NCBI GenBank assembly: GCA_003427395.1
Contig: BFEA01000002.1
Location: forward strand, 4,208,984-4,229,871
Direction: 5' to 3'
DNA from: Chara braunii
Lineage: Eukaryota > Streptophyta > Charophyceae > Charales > Characeae
DNA: 20,888 nucleotides
A model generated the notes under the pieces. The model searched no databases and was not told the DNA's origin. It saw only the letters and a list, made by a program, of their open reading frames with translations. How positions within the stretch are numbered: position 1 is the first letter of the stretch; each line of letters starts with the position of its first letter. Below are positions 1-7,500 of this stretch, piece by piece. Position numbers and translations under genes: made by a program.

Positions 1-288
1 GGGGAGGGAGAAGGGAGAAGAGATGATTGGTTGCCAAGCCCGTGCACCATCTGGCACGAGTGTTCACTTATATTATTATTATTATTCATTTTATTTATTT
101 ATTTTCTGTTAACGTATATTACGCCTTCGGGCATTTAACTTTTTTTGTTTCCTTTCATAATCTTTTTCGAAATGTGTATACATTATTCCGCGAGTGATGA
201 GTTAACCCGGCTGGCGTACCCATATGCCGGAAAAAATCCGTGTGACTGTCTGATAATTTTAAAAAAAGAAATGTGTGTGTGCGTGTTT
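1..288. other. No gene seen; mixed low-complexity DNA
   Basis: The stretch begins with a purine-rich run, then has an (ATT)n-like patch near positions 71-105. Open frames here are short and compositionally odd, and none shows a recognisable domain. Confidence 0.5.
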
Positions 289-316
289 GGGGGGGGGGGG
301 GGGGGGGGGGGGGGGG
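289..316. repeat. G homopolymer, 28 bp
   Basis: An uninterrupted run of 28 G residues is preceded by a TG-rich stretch and followed by a GGA-rich stretch. The glycine and proline runs in open frames across it are artefacts. The length is hard to sequence accurately, so the true copy number may differ. It could form G-quadruplex DNA. Confidence 0.95.
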
Positions 317-339
317 AGGAGGGGGATATAAATGTGATG

Positions 340-466
340 TTCCAGGCCACAATTTCAATTCCAATTTCGGCATTAATTTTGAACCGAAATCGTCACAGTT
401 TCCTGGGCTCTCGCCAGTTCGGACAAGACGATTTCGGTTCAGAAAAAGCCGGAATTGCGGCCAGGA
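340..466. repeat. Foldback (inverted) repeat, MITE-like
   Basis: A perfect 14-bp inverted repeat lies at 381-394 and 427-440 (arm GAACCGAAATCGTC) around a 32-nt loop. The similarity continues outward imperfectly: the sequence from 340 (TTCCAGGCCACAATT) is complementary with a few mismatches to the sequence ending at 466. The whole is a ~127-bp foldback structure. It could be a MITE-like non-autonomous DNA transposon; I see no clear target-site duplication. It lies 23 bp after the G28 tract. Confidence 0.6.
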
Positions 467-487
467 ACGTCAACTGTAAATGCCCAA

Positions 488-531
488 AGGGGAGCGGGGG
501 GGGGGAGGGGAGGAGGGGAGGGGAGGGGTCT
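488..531. repeat. G-rich (GGGGA)n-like tract
   Basis: Consecutive runs of three or more G separated by single A or C make a strong G-quadruplex-capable sequence on the plus strand. No gene is associated with it. Confidence 0.8.
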
Positions 532-690
532 TAGTATGTGCGTAACGAGTATCAGTCGAATAGTCTCTCTGGGACACCCGTAAACATTTGGAACGATACA
601 GAGAAGGGTAAATTAGCGAGTGGCACCTGCGCAAGGATGACACGCATAAATCGAGAAACGGTCCAATTTCAACAAAATATATTATATATA

Positions 691-815
691 TACGCAAGAG
701 GTTCTGAACAGGGGGAGTTGTAAGGAAGAAGATTAAAAAACGAATTCATTTTTTTCTTTTTTTCTTTTTTTCTTTTTTTCTTTTTTTCGCTTTTGCGCTC
801 TGATATTCATGTGAC
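691..815 (+). repeat. Dispersed direct repeat, copy 1
   Basis: This segment is nearly the same as 1804-1919. Both start TACGCAAGAGGTTCT, pass through CAGGGGGAGTT, AAGGAAGAAGAT and GAATTCATTT, then a T/C-rich stretch, and end TCGCTTTTGCGCTCTGATATTC followed by TTGTGAC or ATGTGAC. The main difference is in the number of T7C units. A shorter related piece (GAACAGGGGGAGTTGTACGGAAGAAG) recurs near 886-911. This is part of a transposable or segmentally duplicated repeat of unknown type. Confidence 0.75.
749..788. repeat. (T7C)n minisatellite
   Basis: About five tandem copies of an 8-bp TTTTTTTC unit sit inside the dispersed direct repeat. The sister copy at 1804-1919 has fewer and less regular units, as expected from slippage. 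Confidence 0.9.
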
Positions 816-825
816 GATATATCAT

Positions 826-980
826 AGCCCCTCGTTTGTTGTCCTCTTCTCCCTCTCTGCCTACGGTTTACCGTAGGCAACTCTGAACAGGGGGAGTTGT
901 ACGGAAGAAGCTTCTCCACTTCTCCCTCCCTCTCTGCCTACTAAGGTTTACCGTAGGCAGCTCTGTTTGATGATATATCG
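826..980 (+). repeat. Tail fragments of the hammerhead-bearing small element
   Basis: AGCCCCTCGTTTGTTGTCCTCTTCTC followed by TCTGCCTACGGTTTACCG matches the sequence lying just 3' of each hammerhead core at 14548-14902. The tail is then partly repeated, ending CAGCTCTGTTTGATGATATATCG near 980. The hammerhead core itself is absent, so this is a truncated copy. The repeated GGTTTACCGTAGGCA segment contains a short inverted repeat (CCTACGGTTTACCGTAGG) that could fold into a hairpin. Confidence 0.65.
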
Positions 981-1148
981 TAAAAATGACAAAAATGAAT
1001 AGTTTCAGTGTGTGCCCATCATCCTTGTTTTGTTTTTTTATCTTCACCATTTGTTTCCCAAAGTGCGCTCTTTTAGTTCATGGTTATGTGACAATATATA
1101 TCGTCAATATATCGTCAAACAGAGCTGCCCGGTAAACCTTAGTAGCCA

Positions 1149-1199
1149 GAAAGGGAGAAAGGGAGAAAGGGAGAAAGGGAGAAAGGGAGAAAGGGAGAA
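1149..1199. repeat. (GAAAGGGA)n minisatellite
   Basis: Six or so tandem copies of an 8-bp unit lie inside the minus-strand ribozyme element, in the position where the other copies have a TCTCTCTCTC tract. Short related units recur at about 1309-1333 in the opposite orientation. Confidence 0.9.
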
Positions 1200-1230
1200 G
1201 TGGAGAAGAGGATAACAAACGAGGGGCTGA

Positions 1231-1271
1231 GACAAACTGTTTCGTCGGAGTTTCACCTACTCATCAATCAG
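1231..1271 (-). ncRNA. Degenerate hammerhead ribozyme core
   Basis: On the minus strand the order is CTGATTGATGA, a GTAGG-TGAAACT-CCGAC hairpin, GAAA, CAGTTT and GTC. Compared with the plus-strand copies the CUGAUGA box has a 4-nt insertion and stem II has one mismatch (A opposite G). The conserved GAAA and GUC are kept. It is recognisably derived from the hammerhead cores at 14548, 14665 and 14797 but is unlikely to cleave. Confidence 0.55.
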
Positions 1272-1370
1272 TAGAGGCTGAACCCTCAAAAACAGTCTGC
1301 AGAATCCCCTACTTCTCCCTTTCTCCCTTTCTACCTAAGTGATTACATCACACTGACAGTGATAATCTAC

Positions 1371-1396
1371 CTTAACCACAACCGGTTGTGGTTAAG
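1371..1396. repeat. 26-bp perfect palindrome
   Basis: The two 13-base halves (arm CTTAACCACAACC) are exact reverse complements with no loop. It lies in the extra ~100-bp segment that distinguishes this copy of the ribozyme element from the one at 14415. Next to it, CAACCACTGCCC occurs twice in direct orientation (about 1400 and 1448), with a GGTGGT-GGGG-ACCACC hairpin between them. Confidence 0.85.
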
Positions 1397-1540
1397 CATC
1401 AACCACTGCCCGACAACGGATACCCCTCTGAGGTGGTGGGGACCACCAACCACTGCCCTGAAGGTACCTGTGACGAAAATCAAAGCAGAATATCACTCAC
1501 CCACACCAGATGGAAAACTCTACAGACTGTCTGTCGGTTC

Positions 1541-1803
1541 ACACCGCAATATGATTTGTCCTGGGTGGTCTTGTCCCGTCGTTTGGCCTTTGTAGGTGGG
1601 GCGGTGTTTGCATGTGGGACTTGTCATCTAGGATCCGGTTCGTGCTGTTGCTTATTGTTGCCCCCTGTTTTGTTGTATTTGGCTGTTCCCTTCCTCTTTT
1701 CTTTGCCTCTATATATGCCCTTCGGCTGTGTGCAAGTGGGTCGATATGACACACGGGGGTGGGGGCAGCCGCCGCTCAACCTACATCCACGTGGGCGGCC
1801 TTG
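1541..1803. other. No gene recognised
   Basis: Open frames cross this stretch on both strands but have no recognisable domain, and the longer ones run into the neighbouring repeats. It may be more of the adjacent mobile element. Confidence 0.4.
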
Positions 1804-1919
1804 TACGCAAGAGGTTCTCAACAGGGGGAGTTATATAAGGAAGAAGATCAAAAAATTGAATTCATTTTTATCTTTCTTTTTTTCTTTTTTTCGCTTTTGC
1901 GCTCTGATATTCTTGTGAC
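1804..1919 (+). repeat. Dispersed direct repeat, copy 2
   Basis: Second copy of the repeat at 691-815, in the same orientation, starting TACGCAAGAGGTTCTCAACAG and ending with the same GCTCTGATATTC motif. Its T/C tract is shorter and interrupted. Confidence 0.75.
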
Positions 1920-2209
1920 AAAATATCTATGTCCATATATCGGTCGAATAGCGGCACGTGGCAAGCGGACAAGAAACGAGATGGTGGTTGGTGAGATCTC
2001 TTCCCTCTTCAAGACTCGACTACCGTCTTCCCCCGAATAGAACGTATGGCATACTCATATCCGTATTTGGCGCAACTCTCAGACCCGATGGCGCGAAAAA
2101 CAAATGACCGTCCGTTCGTTCTATTTGAGTGAAGAAGGTAATACTGGTAGATGCTAAGAGGACGAAAAAACCTAACGACAAAAAATATGTGCGTGCGTGC
2201 CCACGCGGG
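1920..2209. other. No gene seen
   Basis: Mixed-composition DNA between a dispersed repeat and the first (GA)n tract. No open frame here has a recognisable domain. Confidence 0.4.
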
Positions 2210-2268
2210 CGAGAGAGAGAGAGAGAGAGAGGGAGGGAGAGAATGAGGGGGAGAGAGAGAGAGAGAAG
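2210..2268. repeat. (GA)n microsatellite, imperfect
   Basis: A run of GA dinucleotides interrupted by GGGAGG and AATGAGG. This is the first of three large purine/pyrimidine tracts in this part of the window. Confidence 0.9.
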
Positions 2269-2343
2269 AGCTGCTCACATCGGTGTGACTAACACACGAA
2301 CGCACGACGCATGCACAACTTCGTTGCTCACCTAGGCGCACTA

Positions 2344-2345
<2 letters not shown>

Positions 2346-2405
<60 letters not shown>
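2346..2405. repeat. (TC)n microsatellite
   Basis: An almost perfect TC dinucleotide run of about 60 bp. Its strand bias is opposite to the (GA)n tracts on either side, so the neighbouring tracts could pair as large inverted repeats. Confidence 0.95.
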
Positions 2406-2406
<1 letters not shown>

Positions 2407-2742
2407 GGCACAGATACACGCACACGCAACCACGCACGCACGTCTCGATTTCTGCTGCCGTGACCTGCCCGTGTTTTTGTCTTCCTTCTTTCTCTCCCCC
2501 GCTGTCCCCTTCGTTTTCTTCCCTCCATCCCTCCTCTCTTTTTCTCTCATCTTGCCAGCCGCTCTTCCCACCCTCTGTTCCTCCTCGTCATCATCATCAT
2601 CATCGTTTCGACCTGCAACTCGACGAGCACGTAGGGACAGCTCGTCACCGTCTAGACAGCTACGGGTAGGGATTGCTGGAGGTAGAGTTCATGAGAGAGA
2701 CAGACACGCAGAAAGAGTGTACGCGCGCGCGTGCGCGCGCCA
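2406..2742. other. No gene seen; pyrimidine-rich spacer
   Basis: The stretch holds pyrimidine-rich DNA, a short (CAT)n run at about 2589-2604 and a GC-alternating patch at about 2731-2740. The open frames that cross it are made of repeated Arg-Glu or Ser-Leu and are products of the microsatellites. Confidence 0.6.
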
Positions 2743-2808
2743 CAGAGAGAGAGGGAGGGAGAGAGAGAGGGAGGGAGAGAGAGAGGGACAGACAACGAGA
2801 GAGACAGA

Positions 2809-2896
<88 letters not shown>

Positions 2897-2998
2897 CTGA
2901 GTTGTAGCGACAACGAGAGAGAGAGAGGGAGAGAGAGAGACAAAGACATGCCGCGACGGCGAGAGAGAGAGAGAGAGAGAGATTCAAGAGATTCAAGA
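2743..2998. repeat. Large compound (GA)n tract
   Basis: Over 250 bp of GA-rich sequence, with an uninterrupted core at about 2814-2887 and several GGGA or ACA interruptions. Seen from the minus strand, it begins roughly 100 nt downstream of the cleavage site of the hammerhead ribozyme at 3085-3132, that is, at the apparent 3' end of PLE1. Confidence 0.95.
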
Positions 2999-3084
2999 GA
3001 GAAGACGCAAATACAAGAACACAAGTTCCACTCAACGATGTCTCATACTCAGTAATAAAGCATCTTCACCGTACCATACGCGTC

Positions 3085-3132
3085 GCCCCGACGCGTTTCG
3101 TTGCCGGCGCAAACGGCAAATCATCAGGGGGC
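3085..3132 (-). ncRNA. Type-I hammerhead ribozyme (PLE1 3' end)
   Basis: All the conserved parts can be read on the minus strand: stem I 5' arm GCCCC (3132-3128), CUGAUGA (3127-3121), a 6-bp stem II UUGCCG/CGGCAA with a 7-nt loop, GAAA (3099-3096), a minimal stem III (C-G plus the A-U closing pair), the cleavage triplet GUC (3092-3090) and the stem I 3' arm GGGGC (3089-3085), complementary over 5 bp. The base pair next to the core in stem II is a U/C mismatch. Very short stem III is the pattern reported for Penelope-like elements (Cervera and De la Pena). It sits downstream of the RT, as expected for a PLE. Predicted cleavage is just after C3090. Confidence 0.85.
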
Positions 3133-4424
3133 TTTCACAAAGGATCAGCACGAGTCCATGTGAGTGTGCGGAGTCTACCACCTTACTACCTTAAATACCT
3201 GCGATATGACGTGCTATCGATGCGGGAGAAGCTAGGTAGAAGTACTGTCTGCTCATACTAACTCTACTCTACCTACCCGGTAAGGCTCTTCCTGACTCGT
3301 CCAAGTTCCCACTAGACTTCGTCCTACTGTTCCTAGTTTAATATACGACCACCTTCCTCTACACTCTTCAAAAAATCAGGTACGTTCATCTCGATCTTCC
3401 CTCATGGCCGCGGCTGGTTCTTGTCTTCTTCTCTTCTACCCATATATAATGCTGAAATCCATTTGAAAAAGTCAAGGGATCGTTCGGGACTTCCAGAAAA
3501 AGACCCTCTTCTGTAATCAGGCCCTGTGATTGCGTGCGAAGCTTTCACCATCTCCCTACCGTCGTACCTCTGATCTCGAAAAACCTTCAACCCCATCTTT
3601 TCCCTTCTTCCTCCTTCCCCGGTCCCCCGCGCAGACCTCAGAATAGAAACAAGGGCCTTTTTGGATGCGACTACCCAGCAACGAGTTACGGGAAATACAA
3701 AGATTCATACCCTGCATACATAATTCCTACCGCTCGAATCTCTGGATCGTTATGAACTTAAATTCCTAGAAAAACAGCAGAGGGGCTGTCATTTGTTTAA
3801 TTCGAAAAAAATCCGAGCTTCGTATATGTCATCCGCTTCTCCACATTCGTTCTCTTCAAAAAAGGGGGTGGTGCCCATCCCTTAGAATAAAATAAAATAA
3901 AACCCACAAAGTTATGGTGCAAAATGGCGGCGATGCACGGGAAGGACAGATACATATACATATTACGTACAGTGCTCGGTTAAATCCGTAAATTCAACCG
4001 ATCAGATTTCTGGTTCTATAACTTCGCAAAGAGGGTCCGCGAAAAGGTCTAGCCAGTGGTCGAATCACTTCACCGGTATGACTCGTTCCCGTACATTAAA
4101 TCCGAAAAAACTTTGAAAATTCGACAAAAATCCAAAGGGATTTCCAAAAGGTCCAGCCAGTGGTCGGTATGACCGGTGCCAGTTCTCCATAAATAAAACG
4201 AGACTACGCCAAAAATTCAGAAAAATTCTACAAAGAGTATTTCCCAAAAAGTCGAACCTGCCCATAAACCACGACCGGGTTCCCACATAAAAAACGTATT
4301 CCAATTGCCGCTGTTTTAAGCATCAACTGCTTCGCCAAAAAGTTACTCAAAAATTTCCAAAATGCTGAGCACGTGTGTTTGCACAAGATCCGTGCTTAAC
4401 AAACACTGGGTCACGCGCAATTTC
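3133..4424 (-). other. PLE1 3' non-coding region
   Basis: No convincing coding frame occurs between the RT stop and the ribozyme. A 21-bp direct repeat with one mismatch (AAAAGGTCYAGCCAGTGGTCG) lies at 4042-4062 and 4146-4166, each copy shortly before a sequence with GGTATGAC, so a ~104-bp segment looks partly duplicated. Many short runs of A5-6 punctuate the sequence. Confidence 0.5.
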
Positions 4425-5982
4425 CTACGATAGGGACAAAAACTTGGCTATTCCAGGGTACATCCCGGAAAGAATATCTTTCCAGGGACCGCCGGAAAGC
4501 TTAGCAAACTTTGCTAATGCAGCGAGAGAGACCTCCGGAGGGTATCCCCGGACGCGTGCTTCCATCTTTACCTTGGATAGCGCCGCCATCGTTGCTTCGT
4601 CAGATGTTGAAGCACGGTGCAGGCGTACCATCGTGGCAAAAAGGGTAGCTTTCATGGCAGACTTCCTTGAGAACGAACTGTAATCTTGCATCGAATGAAT
4701 CTGGACTTCCCCTGATTCAGTTAGATACCGCTGATTCCTTGTCTTCGGGAAGATGTGGATGTAGATAGGAGCTGATTCAATCATTACACGAGCTCCAAGG
4801 AACTCAAACGAATTGGTCCCCTCGTCCTTCCTAACCAGTGTCAAGTTCCTGTCATAGCATCCTGGAAAACGTTCCAGGATACTCAAAGCTCTCTGCTTTG
4901 CTTCACTATCCGATGTATCAAAACCCACGAATACCGAAACATCATCTATCATTCTCATACCTTTAATGATCCTGTAGTCCCTGCCCAGCGAATCAAGGAA
5001 GGCGGCTTCAGACCTTGCACACACCAGACATGCCAGAGCTGGACTGGAACTTCGCCCCATTGAAATGCCGAAAACCTGCCGTAGTATCACCCCTGTGCTC
5101 CTGATGTAAGTGTTTTCTAACTCAAAACTAATCGCTTTCACCACTGCTTCGAAATCTAGAAACACAAATCCTTCTTCTCTCCTCTTATTTCTTGCCATCC
5201 ATACCTTTCCCCTTACACTCACTCTAATCCCACAGAGGTTCCTGCTACGATGGACATCACAAACCCATCTAACAGCTTCTACGACACTTCTGTGGGAAAG
5301 TCTTGCGAACATATCCTTAAGGTCGAAACACCTAACTGCAACTCCGTCGTGTGATTTCGCTAACTCATCTCGGATGCGTTCAACTCGTCCCCGCAGATCA
5401 TCCATCGATCTCAGGTCAAAATGTCTAGCTTCTCCAATCCCAAACAGCATAAACCTTATTGCGCGGCCCACCCGAGAACCTGCCAACCTTGCGGGATCCT
5501 TGGTCGCAGGCGAAATCGGTCTCCATCTTCCCATATCCTTGTCTTTGGGCAAGACATATGCTTGTCCAATCCCCCCTCCTTTGCCCCATGCCGCGATCTT
5601 CTAAAGCCCTCCCCACTCGTATGCTACCTTCATTGCTCTTATAATCTCAGACTCTTCTCTCCGATCTGTCTGATAGCTCGGATTGGATCCAAATGTTGAC
5701 TCGCATGCTTTCAGATACAGCGTCGGACAGATCACCAAAGTAGCGCCCAGGTTCCGATCAATCGGTACGGCAATAAGATGCTCAAACGAATGGAACCAGG
5801 CTTTCAGCTCCTTACCTGTCATAACTGTAATTTCTCGGCCTGATTCCCCGTAAGGCATGATCTCAACTCATCTGCGTTGATCTTCATGTACTTCCCTTTG
5901 CTCCATGGTCTCACCGCTTCCAAGATGCATGCTTGTAGATCTGCTGCTGATAGTTGGTCGCCATAAGTCACGTTCCTTGAGT
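4425..5982 (-). pseudogene. Penelope-like reverse transcriptase, 5'-truncated and broken
   Basis: This encodes the RT of a Penelope-like retroelement, which would copy element RNA into DNA at a nicked target. The main open segment (5552 to 4425, 375 codons) shows in order PKDKDMGRWRPIS (residues 2-14, fingers), the motif A segment CFDLKDMF (75-82, Asp77), the motif B segment QVFGISMGRSSSPALA (159-174), the motif C segment MRMIDDVSVFVG (199-210, Asp203/Asp204) and a thumb-like SMQDYSSFSRKSAMKA. The frame continues upstream through one TAG (5603-5601) into a segment with VPIDRNLGATLVICPTLY, a motif shared with PLE2. A frameshift near 5820-5860 then leads to a further N-terminal part that runs to the ambiguous base at 5983. 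Catalytic aspartates are present, so it was active before breaking. Motif C reads IDD rather than the common YxDD. No intron is apparent. Confidence 0.85.
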
Positions 5983-5993
5983 NCCCCCCCCCC
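5983..5993. other. Ambiguous base and C run at the 5' edge of PLE1
   Basis: One N at 5983 is followed by ten C residues. Recognisable PLE1 homology ends here. It may be a sequencing or assembly uncertainty rather than a biological junction, so the 5' truncation of PLE1 should be treated with care. Confidence 0.8.
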
Positions 5994-6368
5994 ATGCGCG
6001 AAGGCGTTTCTGACAGCCAAGAATGTGGCACGACCAAGAAAGTGGCGTGGCCAATAAAGTCGAAAAATAACAAAGCCACTTACCAAGGTCTCGCTACACT
6101 ACCCGGGTCACCGAGACAAAAAAGAAAGGGGTTGTATTTGTCCACGGTCTAGTGGAAGAGTCATTCACATTTTGCACATTTGTTGAGGAGTGGAGGAATG
6201 GCCCAGGTAGGGGAAAGGAATGAAACTTAACCCAGAACATGGAAAGGTACATCGCTACTTTACTTTTACCTTTTTGGATCTGAGCTCCCCAGCCGTGGTC
6301 CAGAACTGAGCCTACTCAGCCTGGACTCGACCCCCTTGTGCAGACAAAGTTGGTCTCGTTCACTCGAA
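5994..6368. other. No gene seen
   Basis: Unremarkable mixed-composition sequence with no domain-bearing open frame. The part nearest PLE1 could be unrecognised element sequence. Confidence 0.4.
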
Positions 6369-6443
6369 CATAACGCATATACGTTGTAAACGAATACAAC
6401 GCACGGTATGTGTTGTATTCGTTTACAACGCATATGCCTTATG
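6369..6443. repeat. Long hairpin-forming inverted repeat
   Basis: A perfect 19-bp inverted repeat (arm CGTTGTAAACGAATACAAC at 6382-6400, partner at 6412-6430) surrounds an 11-nt loop. Similarity extends outward (CATAACGCATAT against CATATGCCTTATG) to about 32 bp per arm with a few mismatches. This could be a tiny MITE, a snap-back replication product, or a small-RNA hairpin precursor. No promoter or target duplication is evident. Confidence 0.8.
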
Positions 6444-7189
6444 TTTGGGGTAAGACGGTAGCAATGGGACAGGATAAAAACAAGTTTGTGGCGCAGTTAA
6501 GTGACCCAAATTCTGTCGTGCAGTACTCGTGATCCCACGGTCAGTATTTTACATGTATTACCCAAAAAGTGAGGAGATCTTCGTTCCTCTCCTTAACACT
6601 GGGTATGCCCATGCAAAGAAAGTTTCCCGCCATAATTTTTTCAATCAGTTGGGGGTGTGGCCAACCCCAAAGGAGGGTGGGGTTGGCCCACTGGATATAA
6701 GATTTTTAGTATTTTACTTGTTGTTGTGCAATTATCTCATAGGGTGGAGCCCTCCTTCATTCACTGAGTATATGGAGGGTGTCAGGATCAGTGCTGACAG
6801 AAGTCAAGTCTGTTCCCAAAAAGGTGGCGGTTACTTTGCTCACTGTTGTTGCAACCACCACCATCAGACCATTTGTGATCTGATGGTTGGGAAACACTCT
6901 GCCGTAATTTCCGGTGGGAAATCTCTGTTTTCTGTTTTTTTTTTTGCCTTTCTCCTGTTTTCTCAACCCATAAATTCGTAATGAATATGTCAGCCCGCTG
7001 CCACTCAGTGCCACACTGGATCGACCACACTCCTATCCGACTGCTAATGGGACCTCGCCCCTGGAGTCTCTCCGCGGGTGGTTCAGGCGTTGTTTTGGAC
7101 TGGGTAAAAACAAATATTGCAATCAGTACATACCATCAATATAAACAATATACGAAGGGTAAAAAAAAAAGGCTACTGAAAACATATAT
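6444..7189. other. No gene recognised; two further hairpins
   Basis: A 150-codon open frame crosses this stretch on the plus strand but has no recognisable domain. A 10-bp perfect inverted repeat (GGCCAACCCC) lies at 6659-6668 and 6679-6688. An 8-bp one (CCATCAGA) lies at 6861-6868 and 6879-6886, in a loosely palindromic CCACC...GGTTGG context. Confidence 0.45.
6659..6688. repeat. 10-bp inverted repeat (hairpin)
   Basis: GGCCAACCCC and its reverse complement flank a 10-nt loop, with one more GTG/CAC pairing possible across a single-base bulge. Its function is unknown. Confidence 0.6.
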
Positions 7190-7204
7190 ATATATATTTT
7201 TTAA

Positions 7205-7500
7205 ACAGATGTTTTTATCTAGCAGCGTACCTCAATTGGTTAGGCATACAGGAGGTAGTAGGTTCGAGACTCACGGTTGTCCACGATACGGTTGGTGCCA
7301 ACCAACTAGGATAGTGAGCTATATCATCTCAGTCGGTATAAGTAGGGTGTTCTGCCAACACAGGTGTGGGTTTGAGTGCGAGTGGGTTGTGAGTAGTACA
7401 TGGGAGAGTATTGGTATTAGGCATTGTTATCACTTAAACCACCATTACTTCGCCCAACTATCAGTCACGGAAAACAATAGAGTAGAAACGTTTATAGTTG
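7205..7500 (+). mobile_element. tRNA-derived SINE-like element
   Basis: A tRNA-like RNA polymerase III promoter is visible: an A-box-like TACCTCAATTGG (7228-7239) and a B box GGTTCGAGACTC (7261-7272), 33 nt apart start to start, as in a real tRNA. It does not fold convincingly as a functional tRNA. About 200 nt of unrelated 3' body follow, as in a SINE. An (AT)n-like run and poly-T precede it at 7184-7201. The 3' limit is a guess because no tail repeat or target-site duplication was identified. Confidence 0.5.

Larger units (their letters stand above)
1091..1540 (-). mobile_element. Small hammerhead-bearing element, diverged minus-strand copy
   Basis: Read on the minus strand, this segment follows the same order as the plus-strand element at 14415-14902: ACCGACAG...CAGTCTGTAGAGTTT, ATCTGGTGTGGGTGAGTGATA, AAGGTAGATTATCA, GATTCTGCAGACTGTT, GAGGGTTCAGCCTC, a hammerhead-like core, CAGCCCCTCGTTTGTT, GGTTTACCGGGCAG and finally GACGATATAT. 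Compared with that copy it has ~100 extra bp around 1371-1470 (a palindrome and short GTGG-rich repeats), a GAAAGGGA minisatellite and a damaged ribozyme core. It has no protein-coding capacity, so it would be a non-autonomous element. Identity as a retroelement is inference from the ribozyme and the multiple copies. Confidence 0.65.
2999..5982 (-). mobile_element. PLE1: truncated Penelope-like retroelement remnant
   Basis: On the minus strand this unit contains a broken PLE-type reverse transcriptase (5982 to 4425), about 1.3 kb of non-coding 3' region, a type-I hammerhead ribozyme (3132 to 3085) and a short tail running into a (CT)n tract. Its order matches the downstream half of PLE2 (15288-20453). 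No endonuclease or Gag-like ORF is seen upstream; the homology stops at an ambiguous base and a C run at 5983-5993. The 3' limit at the microsatellite is inferred from the loss of non-repetitive sequence there. Confidence 0.7.

Noticed and set aside
2471-3055. Long open frames rich in Arg-Glu or Ser-Leu on both strands over the GA/CT tracts
   Set aside because: They are direct translations of dinucleotide repeats, which lack stop codons; no domain or normal composition.
5110-5604. 164-codon plus-strand frame
   Set aside because: It lies antisense to the PLE1 reverse transcriptase and has no domain of its own.
6529-6981. 150-codon plus-strand frame
   Set aside because: No recognisable domain, ends in a Phe-rich run from a T tract, and contains hairpin repeats; likely chance.
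7221-7290. Functional tRNA gene
   Set aside because: A and B boxes are present, but I could not find a convincing acceptor stem or anticodon arm; a SINE head fits better.
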